Source of the DNA: Sophora flavescens
Lineage: Eukaryota; Streptophyta; Magnoliopsida; Fabales; Fabaceae
Length of the DNA: 64,000 nucleotides
Reading direction: 5' to 3'
NCBI GenBank assembly: GCA_030762895.1
Contig: CM061064.1
Location: 235,878,586-235,942,585, forward strand
Part shown: piece by piece, positions 1 to 12,245 of the stretch
How positions within the stretch are numbered: the stretch's first letter is position 1
How the letters are laid out: the number at the start of each line of letters is the position of its first letter
The notes under the pieces: model-generated
Databases searched by the model: none
Seen by the model: only the letters and a program-made list of their open reading frames with translations
Told to the model about the DNA's origin: nothing
Program-made: the position numbers and the translations under genes

Positions 1-7
1 TTGATGA

Positions 8-595
8 TGGGACCATGTCGCAAAGTTTAACATATTTGATGCTATGAAACATCCAGTGGAAGAGCATTCTGTATTCCACATAGAGCTGATCTCTGAGACT
101 ATTGAGGACACCCATGAGAACTTGTTTTCTAATTTTCCACTTAATTATGGCTGTGATGATATTTTTTCTTGTCCTGATTGTACTAACGCTAACAATTGTG
201 TGGTTTGTGCTGAGATTGCTGCATGTTTAGCAGGTGATAAATTTGTTAGTGCAGTGGATGAGAAACATGAAGAAGATGAAGCAGCACCGGAGGCCCTCTC
301 TACCTATCTGCCACCTCCCCCTGCGAAGCCACCAGAGGAAATAGATTTTGCACCATGGATAGTTCAAGGGATTGAAGCCAAATTCTATTGGGAGGACTTT
401 GTTGATGAAGCGGTCGTCTTTGACCCAAGCGAAGGTGATGAGTCCGTCGCATTGAGCACGGTCACCAAAAGTGTCAAGTGTTTACTCATATATCAAGGAT
501 GCAAGTTATGGGACCATGAAATGAACTCTACCTCTTTGGCCTTAGACTGCAAGGAATGGGATCCAGGTGACAGCTCCCGCATACACTGCACTTGA
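8..595 (+). CDS. C-terminal part of the Athila-like element's unknown ORF
   Basis: Open in frame from base 8 (two TGA codons at 2-7 end it upstream) to the stop at 593-595. It is homologous to the C-terminal third of the 409-residue ORF at 56,648-57,877. Shared features in order are a short Cys pair (CPDC), the motif CVVCAEIAAC followed by AGDKFV, an acidic stretch ending EAAP, a proline-rich segment, DFAPW..VQ, and YW.DFVD. Both ORFs stop shortly after a WDPG motif. No known domain is recognised: there is no CCHC knuckle and no protease or polymerase motif. Conservation of the reading frame in two diverged copies suggests the protein was once selected, but here its N-terminal part is broken or lies outside the window. 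Function unknown. Confidence 0.6.
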   Translation, partial: WDHVAKFNIFDAMKHPVEEHSVFHIELISETIEDTHENLFSNFPLNYGCDDIFSCPDCTNANNCVVCAEIAACLAGDKFVSAVDEKHEEDEAAPEALSTYLPPPPAKPPEEIDFAPWIVQGIEAKFYWEDFVDEAVVFDPSEGDESVALSTVTKSVKCLLIYQGCKLWDHEMNSTSLALDCKEWDPGDSSRIHCT

Positions 596-2017
596 TCAGG
601 GAGTACTTTTTTCCTTTCCCTCACTATGATTTTATATAGTTCTGTTGTTCATTGGGGACAATGCATGATTTAAGTGTGGGGGAGGGAACTAGTTGTAGTT
701 TTTCCTTTTCTTTGAATAAAACTCCTGAATAATTTGAGAAGCTCAGGAGTATTTGTGTGTTGAGTCTTTTGTTGGCAAGTTTATTGGATTTTATTAATTT
801 TTGCATAGATTGATTGCATGATATTGTTGACTGTTCCCCCTAGGATTTGAAATTTTTTTTGAAAAATGATCCCCATATGATTGAAAACTGAATTTTGAGA
901 TTTTGTTATGATGGCATGATTTATGATAAGTTTGGGGTGATAGGAAGCACACACTAGGGATAGAATCTCTTTCAAACAATTTGCATGAATGTCCAGGTGA
1001 GGTTTTGAGCCTCCAGCATGTTTTAAAATGTGTGAAAATCACTTTCAAGTTGCACTTCCCTGGATTTGATTGAATCTCTTTTTGGTTTGCATGATTATAT
1101 GTGTGTAGCAAATGATTTAGGCATTTTCTTTGTAAATAGCTACTTGGCCTGAATAAACCAATTCCTAATGCATGTTCCCTAGTTAGCCCTTTTGAGCCTA
1201 TTAGCCTGTTAGTTCTTGATAACCTAATGTTATAAGCCCAAAAATCTGGAAAACCATGTTAACCCGATCTTAGGATTAGGAGAGCATGTAATCTTATAAT
1301 GGGTGCAAGAAACTAAGTTTGGGGTGGCTGCAAGGTGTAAGATGTTGTTGGGATTGGAGCCAAAGGCTTGTGAAAGAAAAAGTGTACAAAGTTAAAAAAA
1401 AATACAAAAATACAAAAAAATACAAAAATGCCAAAAAGGCTATTGAAATAGAAAAAAAGCTGTAGCCACCGAATGTAATGTAAAAAAAATAAAGAAAGGA
1501 ACTTGAGTGAATTTCAAAGTGTAAATATAGTTCATGCTCTCTTAGTTCCTAGGGTCTTCAGCTTAGTTCCTTTTGTATATCCTACCCTTAGCCTGGCCCC
1601 CTTACAACCCATAAAAGACCTTTTGATGTTGCTTGCATGTTTTCTGTGGGGACCATTTTGAGATGAAAATCAAATTTTTGGGAAGTGTGCTTGAAAAGTG
1701 AAACTGAGTGCAAGTTGTTAGCCTGACACAAACTGAGTGATTGAGTGAACAAATAATGCCCTTGTGAGGAAGGCAGTTGTTTGGATTTGGTGATCTCCCT
1801 CTTGTGTGTAACTTAGATTCCCTTCTTAGATTTCTGATTGTTTTCATGATGAAATTCTCAACTGTTTAGAATAAATGAATGTGGGGATTGCTTTGTTTAA
1901 AAAGGGGGGACATTAAAGAAAACTGTTTTGATGTATTGCTTGAATTTGTGCAATGTTGATTGAATCTTTTAAGCTTGCCAGGTCTTGAGTCTTTTTGATT
2001 TTTGAGTCTTAGTTTGC

Positions 2018-2050
2018 TTGGGGACAAGCAAAGTTTAAGTTTGGGGTATT
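2018..2050 (+). other. Polypurine-tract region before the 3' LTR
   Basis: The stretch gggacaagcaaag..aagtttggggtatt directly precedes the LTR start TGATAAG. The same block precedes the 3' LTR of the complete copy (59,248-59,281). The position fits a plus-strand priming tract. Confidence 0.6.
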
Positions 2051-2051
2051 A

Positions 2052-3382
2052 TGATAAGCCTCTGGCTCATCTAGTTTTATGGCTAGTATGACCAGGGTTT
2101 TGTGCAAATTATATCATATTTTCACCCAAATTAGATTAGATTGTCCTCAAGCAAGGTTTTGAGTCTCTAGAGTAGTTTTAAGTTAATTTAGCTAGTTTTG
2201 AGTCAAAATAATACACTTATGGTTATTTCCTTGTTTTCAGGTTAAGTAAGAAGTTGAGAAAATAAAGAACAGGGGATTCGCCCCGCGAACTATATGCTCG
2301 CCACGCGACCCCGAAGCCTGACTGTTCCAAGAAAATGCTAAGTCTCTGGTTCGCCCCGCGAATAAGGTCTCGCCCCGCGAGTATTGCAACCCTGAAAAAG
2401 TCAGAGACGATCACGGCTTGCCCGTGTTGAAGGTCATGGCCGTGACAGTTTTGAAGTTGAAGAGTCTCGCCTCGCGAGAATCCATTCGCCTCGCGAGTCT
2501 GGAAGTCAGAGAGCATCACGGTTGGCCCCTGATGGCCATAACGGGCGTAAGGAGAAGACCCTTCAGATCCTCGCCTCGCGAGCAAGCACTTCGCCTCGCG
2601 AGAATGCCAAAGGTTGCTGACTCTTCATGAAATTCGCCTCGCGAATGTGTGCTCGCCTCGCGAGCTAGCTGAATTCAGAATTTGTATAAAAGGCTGTTCT
2701 GAACAGTTTGTAAAGACTTTTGCTTCTCCATTGTTTAGTTTTACATTTTCTCTGTGTGATTTCGTGTTGTCATGGAAAACTAAGTTCTAGGATTAGTCTA
2801 CTGTATGGGAATTCTCTATACTTGAGGTTTTGTAAATCCCTATTTTAATTGCTTTTCCCTTTTCAACACCATATTATACATTTCTGTTTGTTATTTCAGG
2901 AGTGTGTAGTATTGTATTGATTTGTTTCAGTGATGTTATTTTCCTACACTCAATCGCGTTTGTTATTTCGCGTGTGTTCATTCATGTTCGTTTGTTCATG
3001 AGAGCTTAACCCCGTTTGTTATTTCGGGAATAGGAACTTGCATCCATAGTAGCAATTACGTTGTTAGTTGTTGCTGTAACTGAAAGGGGATTAGAATCTG
3101 CTTAGGGCTTGGGATTACATTAACCAAGGATAGTTGGGAATTCTTGACAGTATATTAATCATTGTTTGATAATTGATAATCTCTTTTCAACTGCCTTGTT
3201 TTTAATTGCTCTGTTTCACTTGTTTCTTATTTGCACTCCAATCCAACCCCCCCCCAAAACTGAATTTTTTTTGTGGAAGATAACATTTTCAGAGTCCTTG
3301 AGAGACGACATCCGAGTTGTCGCACTAAACTACAGTTTTAAATCCGCTCGTCCTTTTTGGCGGGTGCGCGACAACGCGACCA
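2052..3382 (+). repeat. 3' LTR of the Athila-like element
   Basis: LTR of 1,331 bp from TGATAAGCC to GCGACCA, homologous to the LTR pair at 55,254-56,542 and 59,282-60,560. It holds ten copies of a TCGCC(C/T)CGCGA-type palindromic motif in five pairs (2,276-2,666). These are interleaved with a repeated block around 'gatcacgg..cccgtgttgaaggtca'. A TATA box (tataaaa, 2,685-2,691) lies just downstream. Here the sequence after the LTR is ordinary flank, not a primer site, which fixes the LTR end. Confidence 0.85.
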
Positions 3383-3464
3383 ATCGGTGTAGAGTGTTCC
3401 ATTAGGTTGTGTTGAAATGAGATTTGTGTACTTTTATAGACCATCAGATACGGAACATGTACTC

Positions 3465-4600
3465 TGTAACACCCCGATTTTCACCGCTTTCTAGTATCGG
3501 TAATTAATATATAAAAATATATTTTTATCCGAGACTTAGAAAATTATTTTGGGTGAAATACTGTTATTTTAATGTCATGTTTTATATCTTAGGGTTACGA
3601 TGAAATTTTGGGTTGAAAATTCAGACGGAACCCGGTCTGCGTTTTCACTGACAGTAAAAGTTTACTGCTCAGAAGACGTAATTTTGATTCGTGAACGAGA
3701 TGAAAACTGTTTTTATCGTATTTACTACTATACTGGAAGTTTTGAAAATTTTGGTAAAAAAAATTAAAATATTATATTTGTTGCGGGCGTATACGTCGAG
3801 ATATCTCTAGGAAAAGCTTGCGCCAGATGAACCAAGGAGTCGGCAACGGAGCTGAGATGATGGATTTGACCGACTTGACGAGCATTTATGACGAGCTTAT
3901 CCGAGACATAATGGTCATAATGGCGCATTTTTGGCAAAGGGAATTTTTGCTATGAAATGACCATTTTACCCTTGTCTTTTTATGACAATTACAAGTCATG
4001 CCATTGGAAACTTTGACCAAATCCTGTCCAAAACCCACGGCTCACTCGTGTCTTCTTCACTTATGTATATTGTCATCTTCCATTTCCATGTTCTTCTTGA
4101 AAACCTATGCTTTTGCCATAAGAACTTCTTAAGAAATTTGTGAAGACCATCATCCAAATCTTGCTTTCCTTGAATCATTAAGAGGTAACAACTTCTTCTC
4201 TTGTCATTTAAATCATTTCTCTTCACAACTGTTGTAGATTCATGGCTTAGATCAATATGTTCTTCATTTACTTAAAGTCCGTGGAACTAGATTAAAAAAT
4301 TCATAACTAATTCTAGAAAAATCATTTTGACATAAAACCAATTACTATGATCTTATAATCATCTCTATTTTCATCATCTAGAAGCATAAGATCATGAGAA
4401 ATTTCTTTCCCTAATTTCTGGACTTGGCCGAACCTAGGTCAATGTTGTATTCATAGGTTTTGTTTCATTTTCATGTCTTGATTCATGATTTAATCATCTA
4501 GTATCTTGATAGTTATTGTATTCAAGTATATAGAAGATCAAAAATCAAACTCTAACCTATTTTTTTGTCTTACACAACATTTAAATATTAAAGTGATTAG
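3465..4600 (+). mobile_element. Ty3/gypsy LTR fragment (family B)
   Basis: Begins TGTAACACCCCGATTTTC. It shares blocks, in the same order, with the minus-strand solo LTR ending at 60,900, notably 'gaaattttgggttgaaaattcagac' split over short mismatches and 'cccggtctgc'. No internal domain, primer site or partner LTR was found nearby, so it is a fragment or decayed solo LTR. The right border is not defined by the sequence and 4,600 is an estimate. Confidence 0.55.
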
Positions 4601-4935
4601 TCAGTCATGCCAGATCCTTCTAGGCTTAATAATTAATTGAACAAATTCCATTATTCAAAAATAAATAAATAAATAAATATGATTGACAAATTCTAACAGT
4701 GACGGCGGCCTACAAGTAGAACGTGGGAACTGGTCACACATGCAGCTCTTGCTTATTTGCCTGCAATTTCCTTATCTGAATTTAGGGATGACAAATGACA
4801 ATAGTTACCGGTCCTTGTCTCACATTCGAAGAAACAGTTTTGCTAATTTGACACATTTTGCCAGACAACATACAAGATAATCAGTATGAACAAGTGCGCA
4901 AATAAAGATCAGTAGCCGCACCAGTAGTACGTTTA

Positions 4936-5464
4936 TTTTTTTTTAAAATTTAAATTTTTTTTGTAAATAAATTTTTTGATTAAGTATGGGCATTCACCAC
5001 ATATTTGAAGGCATTCACCAGATAATTGAACTACGTTCACCAGATAATCTAAGGCATCCACAAGCTAATTTAGTATAGGCATTCACCAAATATTCGAAGG
5101 CATTCACCAGATAAGTGAACTACGTTCACCAGATAATCTAAGGCATCCAAAACTTGGTTTTAGTATGGGCATTCACCAGATATTCGAAGGCATTCACCAG
5201 ATAATTGAACTACGTTCACCAGATACTCTAAGGCATCCAAAACTTGGTTTTAGTATGAGCATTCACCACATATTTGAAGGCATTCACCAGATAATTGAAC
5301 TACGTTCACCAGATAATCTAAGGCATCCAAAACTTGGTTTTAGTATGGGCATTCACCACATATTTGAAGGCATTCACCAGATATTTGTACCCCGTTCACC
5401 AGATATTGACACATACTTAATCAAAAAATTTATTTACAAAAAAAATTTAAATTTTAAAAAAAAA
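4936..5464. repeat. 90-bp tandem array bounded by perfect 51-bp inverted repeats
   Basis: Units start at 4,984, 5,073, 5,163, 5,253 and 5,343 (periods 89, 90, 90, 90), each made of three sub-motifs around 'cattcacca' / 'gttcaccag'. The array is enclosed by arms at 4,936-4,986 and 5,414-5,464 that are exact reverse complements (T-rich to gattaagta). Weaker inverted similarity continues outward (gtagccgcacc to the left, gctacagtgccgc to the right). The layout suggests a small foldback or MITE-like element. A reading frame of 192 codons runs through the array because the period is a multiple of three; I do not regard it as a gene. Confidence 0.75.
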
Positions 5465-8400
5465 AGTGCTACAGTGCCGCACAGTGCAGCTACAGTGCCG
5501 CACTGTGCGGCACTGTTCATACGGTGTACCGTATGTTGTCCCAAATTCTGTGTCAATTTAGCATTTTTCTTGAAGAAATTACCGGTATTCGTTTGGTTAG
5601 CAATTTTTGTATTCTTATTTGTACATTCTACAAAGGTAAGTATTAATATCCGCACATGTTACACATATTTTAATATTGAAAAAAAAACAATAAATAACAA
5701 AAGAAGCATTTTAATAACTAAAAAATATCCAAAGGTCTTTTAAATTTATTCAAAAAATATTACAACTTAAAATATTTAATTAAATAAAAATATCCAAAAG
5801 AAAGTATAGATGTTGTTAGGTTTAGAAAGTTAAGAATCCTTAGATTAATTTTGGTTTTAAAATTTGCATTGTAGTTAAGAATATATGTGTGGGTTTGGAA
5901 AAGAGTGGGTATCATAGTACTTGTACCCGCACCCATACTCATTCAAATTTATCGGTAATTATCCGGACCCTTACCCATTGTGCTGATACCCTATCCATTG
6001 TGGATAATTTTTACGGGTACCTAATAGGTAGGGTACAAATTGTCATTCTTATCTAAATTGATTGGTATATAGTTAGTTAAAATGTATAGGTACTTTTTTA
6101 AAAAAACTTGGTTAATTAGTTTTATACTTTTTTTTTTCAATTTGATTTTATACATGTTTTATGTTTTACATTTTGATCTTATAAGTTATGTTCCGTCACT
6201 ATGCCAGTCCTAAAATTGATGTCGTCAAGAAGGAATTGACGAAAATGACTAATATAAAAGACGAAACATAACATATAGGACTAAAATAAAAAACAATGTA
6301 TGTCCCATTTTATTTTTGGTAGGATAATGTATGTCCCATTTCATTCCTCTTCATTTTGATCATATACGCTATGTTTTGCCTTTCAAGTTAGTTCTAAAAT
6401 TGACGTTGTCATGAACGGATTAACGGAAAAGACTAACGTGTCAATAGAGCATAACTTATAGGATCTTTTTGGAAGAAAAACTTACAGGACTAATATAAAA
6501 AAGAAGAAAAAAAAAGTATAACAAATCAACTTATTTTTCCTAAAAAAAAGAGAATCTGTCTAATAATATTTTTTTCATATCATAAATTTCAAAATCACAT
6601 AACTAATAAAATTTACCAAAGTATCATTTTATTTTTTATTTTTTTTGTGAAGAAGGGTATCCCCGGAAGTGGTAGGCTTGAGCAAGTTCTGGGTGAACAA
6701 CCACACATGGTCCCATTTTGAGGGAAGCACCAAATAGTATGCAAAAAATTAATTAATGTATAAATATAAAAATAAAAGTTTTATATAATTAAAATTTTAG
6801 TAATAGAAATTTTCCCACAAATTTAACAATAAACTTATATAATATGGCAAGTGTATATTAGAATATTTCTTTAAATCAACATACTTTCTAGAATTAGTTA
6901 CAATCCTATTTGCTGAGAGAAGTTTTTATAAATTGAAATTTTTAAAATGTTATTGGTGATCTACTATGTCACAAGAAAGATTAAATTATATTATTTTAAT
7001 TTTTATCGAAAATGATTTTTTAAAGAATCTTGCTTGTGAATGATTTATTGATGATTTTGCAACAAAAAATATATGGAGGACAATGTACAAATGATCATAA
7101 GGGCATCAATTTATCAGTTCGCACAGAGCATCTAAAATCTCAGGGTCGGGCCTGATTCTCAACTCGAAAATCGAAGAATGGTCCCTTTCAATACCTAGAG
7201 ATTACCAAAGTAAATTTTGTCTCTCCCAACAAAATATTTTTCATACACATGATAGGAATCACTCCCCAGAGTTAATCATTTTAGCTATCTACTCATTATA
7301 GGCCTTGTTGGCACCTAATTTCATATTTTGAGATCAACACACATTGTATTTTTTGGAATGTTATTTAATATAAAATTCTTTTAGTACTTTTTATACTAAT
7401 AATATTATTGTAAGAGTTTAATTTTGATATATTATTGGCATAAATTTTTTTACATTGTCAACTAATTATAATTAATCTCTTATATAACTTTTAAGATAGT
7501 TATAATAAGAGCTAAACATTTTTAATAATATGACAAATTATGAATGAAGAACATGTAAAAAAAATTATATTGATGGTGGATAACAATTAAATCCTTATCT
7601 TAATACTCTATCTCCCAAATCATTTTTTTAGTATAATTTTGATACGCAAGTCATCTTATGTGTGACTTTTAAGGTTGTGATATGAGCCAAACATTTTTAA
7701 CAATATGACAATTTATGATTGCTTGATAGTGTAAAAAATCTTTACATTAATAATACATGTCGATTAAATCCATATTGTTTTAACTACGGTTATTTCCATG
7801 AAAATTTTTATTTTTTGAGTTTAATTTTGTTATATGTTATTATAAAGTTTTTTTTTTTAACCATCAATCATTATAAATCATCATGCCTTTTAAGGTAGTT
7901 ATGACACGAGTCGGATATTTTTAATAATGTAGCAAGTAATTTATTATCTGTTGATTGTGTTTAAAATCTTTATAATAACAATGCATATTACTTAAATCAT
8001 TATTTTATTAATCATAGCAATTTCATATTCAATTCATTAATAGTCATTGGTATTGAACATCAGGGCTCTATTTTTTCTTTCTTTTACATTATCAATTGAT
8101 CATGAATTGTGATATCATGAAATATGAATTTAATTGGTATGTGTTATTAATGTAAAAAACCTTTTACAATGTTAATCGAGCATAAATTGATGCATTGTTA
8201 AAAATGTATAACTCTTATTACAAGAACCTTAAAAATTACTTATAAGATGATTTGTTATTTATTGATAGTGTAAAAAAATCTTTACACTAACAATATAACA
8301 AAATTAAATTCTAAAAATATTTAACTCTTATAATAATTATTTAAAAGTTACACATAAGATAGCTTGTGGTTGATTAATAGTATAAAACTTTACATTAAAA

Positions 8401-8775
8401 CTATATTATATATTATAATAATAATAGTAATGATAATAATAACAATAATATCACAGATGATCTAAGAGTAAACAGTTTAGTTACGCTTTTATTCGATAAT
8501 TTTTTTTCAGACAAACTAAAAATGATTTATTTTTATAATCTTTTCTGACAAGCTTATTGCAATAAGCTAAAATGAACCTATATAAAAATCATAATCCATT
8601 TTAACAAACTACTTAAATAAAAGAAATTTAATAAGTTATTCTCATATAGTCCATAAGGACACCGGTTAAGGAATAAAAAAAAACATTGCATTGAAAAATG
8701 ATGCATTTAACTTATTAAAAATTGTAACACTTCGAGCTCTGATTGGTCTGTCATTAATTACCATTATTAATTAAC
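5465..8775. other. AT-rich intergenic region with degenerate MITE-like repeats
   Basis: No gene is supported. 5,466-5,540 holds dense palindromes (cagtgccgcactgtgcggcactg split by one mismatch; catacggt-gt-accgtatg). Two related ~130-bp blocks lie at about 6,160-6,290 and 6,345-6,480, with the shared order 'ttttgatc..atatgttt..gtcctaaaattgatg..acgaa'. From 7,380 to 8,450 there are several worn copies of a motif 'aaaatctttacactaacaat' with 'tgtcaattaatcat', which resembles the MITE at 42,839-43,015. The rest is simple AT-rich sequence. Confidence 0.5.
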
Positions 8776-8842
8776 ATTTATATGCACCTATACCTCTTTG
8801 TCTATATAACATACACCTGTGAAGGTATAGGTGCATATAAAT
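8776..8842. repeat. Hairpin with a perfect 20-bp stem
   Basis: Arms 8,776-8,795 (atttatatgcacctatacct) and 8,823-8,842 are exact reverse complements, separated by a 27-nt loop. Imperfect complementarity extends outward (attaattaccat against atggtaattgac), so the whole fold is about 110 nt. It could be a small MITE remnant or a hairpin-RNA precursor; the sequence alone cannot tell. Confidence 0.65.
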
Positions 8843-9099
8843 ATCACATATTTATGGTAATTGACATTTCTGACTTAGATAAAATTGACAATTTTATATT
8901 GGCACATAAGGCAAAAGAAAAAACAATACCTGAAATGGTGATGAGAACTAATAGTCTCCTAAAAAAAAAAAAAAAACTCCTCCAAAAGAGAACAGTTGCG
9001 TCCACCTAATAGTCTCCTCGAAAAAAAAAAAACTCAATTGTTTTATGCATGCTTCTGTGGTGCCTTTGATAAATTAACTGTATTGATGTAGTTTTTGCA

Positions 9100-9190
9100 A
9101 AACTAATACAAGTGAAAAGGATCGAACCCACTACCTATAGCTTCAATTAGGATCGCTCTACCACCGAGCCAAAGAACTAGTTGTCAAAGC
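9100..9190 (-). repeat. tRNA-derived SINE-like head
   Basis: On the minus strand the order is TGGCTCGGTGGTAGAGC (like a tRNA A box), then about 40 nt, then GGGTTCGATCC (like a B box). This is the internal Pol III promoter layout. It is related to the units at 13,121-13,718 and forms the outer end of the inverted repeat. The flanking stem sequences do not fold into a full tRNA, so it is not called a tRNA gene. Confidence 0.55.
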
Positions 9191-9546
9191 ACTTGCAAAT
9201 ATTATATATATAGACACATACTTGAATTAACTATAAAGTTTACATATTTAACATATTCCGATTCAACCTGCCACCCACTCAAATAACCATATTATATATA
9301 TATACACACACTTGAATTAACTATAAAATTTAACATATACCGATTCTCCGGTTCAACCAGTCACCCACTCAAATAATCATATTGTCTTTTAAAAAGAATT
9401 GATTTTTTAAAAAATTAGAATGAGCTTCCAAATAATGTGTGATAAATAATAATATTTAATACTAGTATGACACTTTTAATGATTTATGCATTGAAAAATG
9501 ATCCTGACATTGTCATCTTTTTTTTACCCAATCACTTGACCATAGC

Positions 9547-10083
9547 TAGGGGTGTAACAAGTCAATTTGGCTCGGTTTTAGGTGGGGGGAAATACGAAAA
9601 AAAAAATGGCTCGGTTTGATTTGATTTGATTCAGTTTTGAGAATTTTTTCTACAAAACCCTGATCAAACCAAACCATTTAAGAACGGGTTGTTTTAGTTT
9701 GGTTCGGTTCAGAGCTGAAAATTAATAAATTTCAAAATATATATAAATATTAAATATAATATGTTAATATATATATATAATATAATAAATAATAAACTAT
9801 TAAAAAAATATACATATAAACATATAATAAATATTAAAATATATAGGTAAGTATTAAATATTGAAATATATAGGTAAATATTGAAATGTAGTAATTGATT
9901 CGATTCGGTTTGGTTCGGTTCCAGAGTCATTGAACTCGAGAATTGAACCAATCGTCGTCGGGTATGGATTGGTTCGGTTTGGTTCGAAATCGAAGACCAA
10001 AAAAGTCTGAACCAATTTAATTGGTTTGGTTTGGGTTGGGTTTTCGGGTCCATCGAGTCATTTGTTTGAGTCTTACACCCCTA
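9547..10083. mobile_element. hAT-type MITE (left arm copy)
   Basis: The ends TAGGGGTGTAA and TTACACCCCTA are terminal inverted repeats. They are flanked by an exact 8-bp direct repeat ACCATAGC at 9,539-9,546 and 10,084-10,091, as expected for hAT transposition. The 537-bp interior carries no ORF of note and is rich in 'ggttcggtttggttcgg' motifs near both ends with an AT-rich centre. Confidence 0.85.
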
Positions 10084-10701
10084 ACCATAGCTTAGACAAT
10101 TTTAGTCTCTCGTAGACTCAATTGTTCATCTTTCGTCACGTAATCACTCGATCACATCCTAGATAATGAAATCTCAATGCAAGATAATATTTCCCTAAAA
10201 TTAAATTAACATTATCTATTTTAATTAGATTTATGTATATCGAGAGTAAACTATCCTAAAAATTTAATGAATGTCATATAACAAATAACTCAATCAATCC
10301 ATATGATATAATTTGAAGTTATTGAGTGGTTTAAAAAAATTTAAATTTATTTTAATTGACAGTGATTCACAAAATATTTAAAATATAAATTTTAAATCAT
10401 AAATGTATAACATTAAAACAAGTATCTTTAAAGCATGTTTGAAATATCCTAACTCAACCCTAACAATCTTTAAACCTAGCTTTGGAGTGAAAAATAAAAA
10501 ATAAAAAATAATCTTATGTCATATTGGCCCAAGGAGGACGTTATTGAGTTATCCATTATAATACCACTTTCCTGACATAACCATATTGTCCTGTTCTACG
10601 AAGGGATTACTGCTTATTCAAGATAGTAATTTTCACCAAGATATCGCCTATTTAAAACCATTTAAAAAGTATTTAAATATAGTAATCACTACAAAATAAA
10701 A

Positions 10702-10702
<1 letters not shown>

Positions 10703-10757
<55 letters not shown>
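10703..10757. repeat. (AT)n microsatellite
   Basis: Uninterrupted AT dinucleotide run of about 55 bp. Similar runs occur at 13,003-13,062, 37,725-37,771 and 42,798-42,836, and a shorter interrupted run at 50,860-50,895. Confidence 0.95.
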
Positions 10758-10761
<4 letters not shown>

Positions 10762-11099
10762 TGTCTCGTAATTAATAACCACACTTATGATTATATATTA
10801 AATTATTGAAATATATATATATATATATATTAAAAATAATAAATAAATGGGTTTGAATAATGTGTGTCTCATAGCAAATAACTTCAATTCAACCACATGA
10901 TATAATTTTAAATTATCTGATAAATAAAAATATTTTTATAATTTAAAATTTATTTTAATTGAGTGTGACTCGCAAAATAATTTAATATATTAATTTCAAA
11001 TCATAAATGTATAATTGAAGGATTAGTTAAATATGTTAAAACATACTTAGCAAAGGAAAATTCTAAGGTTAAATGGTACTTTTCATCTAGGGTGCCTTT

Positions 11100-11984
11100 T
11101 GTAACATCCCTGACTGCTTTATGGATTGGCGACTGTCCCCACAAACCAACACGGGTCTTTTCAGCGTGCTTTGTCCTCACTCACACGCTTCCCGGGAAAA
11201 CTTCCCAGGAGGTTACCCATCCTAGAATTGCTCCAAGTCAAGCTCGCTTAACTGTGGAGTTCTTAAGTGATGGGCTACCGAAAAGAAGATGCATCTTGTT
11301 AGTGTAGGTAGTACCAATCAATTCATATAAGCCTTCCTCAACTGTATAGTCTCATACCTACACAGTCTTAGGATCCCTCTCATTCGGGTGTGTAATCGAT
11401 TCATTCATGTGTCCCTCTGCCTAGAAGCCTGCCAGGAGCCGCTCCTTGTCCTTGCCTTCTTGCACCGGCGACCACTTCCCGCCCTCATCGGCACCCGGGT
11501 GTTACATGCCCACCAGCTTCCGCATGATTCGTCCCCGAACCACACCGTACTGGGAGAGGTGCCGCTCTGATACCATTTGAAACATCCCTGGCTGCTTTAT
11601 GGATTGGCGACTGTCCCCACAAACCAACACGGGTCTTTTCAGCGTGCTTTGTCCTCACTCACACGTTTCCCAGGAAAACTTCCCAGGAGGTCACCCATCC
11701 CAGAATTGCTCCAAGTCAAGCTCGATTAACTGTTGAGTTCTTAAGTGATGGGCTACCGAAAAGAAGATGCATCTTGTTAGTGTAGGTAGTAGCAATCAAT
11801 TCATATAAGCCTTCCTCAACTGTATAGTCTCATACCTACACAGTCTCAGGATCCCTCTCATTCGGGTGTGTAATCGGTTCATTCATGTGTCCCTCCGCCT
11901 AGAAGTCTGCCAGGAGCCGCTCCTTGTCCGTGCCTTCTTGCACCGGCGACCACTCCCCGCCCTCATCGGCACCCGGGTGTTACA
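11100..11984 (-). mobile_element. Cassandra TRIM retrotransposon, copy 1
   Basis: Two 407-bp LTRs (11,100-11,506 and 11,578-11,984) flank a 71-bp interior. On the minus strand each LTR begins TGTAACACCCGGG and ends GGGATGTTACA or TTTCA. The interior starts with the initiator-tRNA-Met primer site TGGTATCAGAGC and ends with a purine-rich tract. Each LTR contains a 5S-rRNA-like module on the minus strand (about 11,204-11,320 and 11,684-11,800), with recognisable A-box (AGTTAAGCG) and intermediate/C-box (GGATGGGTGACCTCC) regions. No protein is encoded. No clear 5-bp target duplication was seen. It sits in the spacer of the inverted repeat. Confidence 0.93.
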
Positions 11985-12245
11985 TTGCAAATATGTTAAA
12001 ACATACTTTGCACCCTAGACGTTAAAAGCATATTTTATACTAGTGTATAAGACATTCACTAAATGTTTTAGGATAGTTTACTCTCAATATGCATCAATCT
12101 AATTAAAATAGATAATATTAAATTAATTTTAGGGAAATATTATCTTGCATTGAGATTTCATTATCTATGATGTGATCGAGTGATTATGTGCACGAAAGAT
12201 GAACAATGGAGTATACGAGAGACTAGCATTGTCTAAAGCTATGGT

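Larger units (their letters stand above)
1..3382 (+). mobile_element. Non-autonomous Athila-like LTR retrotransposon, 3' part
   Basis: This stretch matches, in order, the body and 3' LTR of the complete relative at 55,254-60,560: the end of its single ORF (to 595), about 1.45 kb of non-coding body (596-2,050) with shared blocks such as the 'taagtttggggt' motifs, a purine-rich tract just before the LTR, and an LTR beginning TGATAAG and ending CCA. The 5' LTR and primer site lie outside the window. No protease, reverse transcriptase or integrase is visible, so the copy must depend on another element. Sequence identity to the complete copy is clearly lower than that between the complete copy's own LTRs, so this is an older or different subfamily member. 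Confidence 0.85.

Noticed and set aside
2223..2630. ORFs across the TCGCGA motif array
   Set aside because: They lie in the LTR promoter region on both strands. Codons follow the repeat, not a protein.
4984..5413. Regularly spaced repeats resembling a CRISPR array
   Set aside because: The units are contiguous 90-bp tandem repeats without unique spacers, flanked by inverted repeats, in a plant genome.
5165..5743. 192-codon ORF over the 90-bp array
   Set aside because: The frame stays open only because the period is a multiple of three. It runs on into AT-rich inverted-repeat sequence and resembles no protein.
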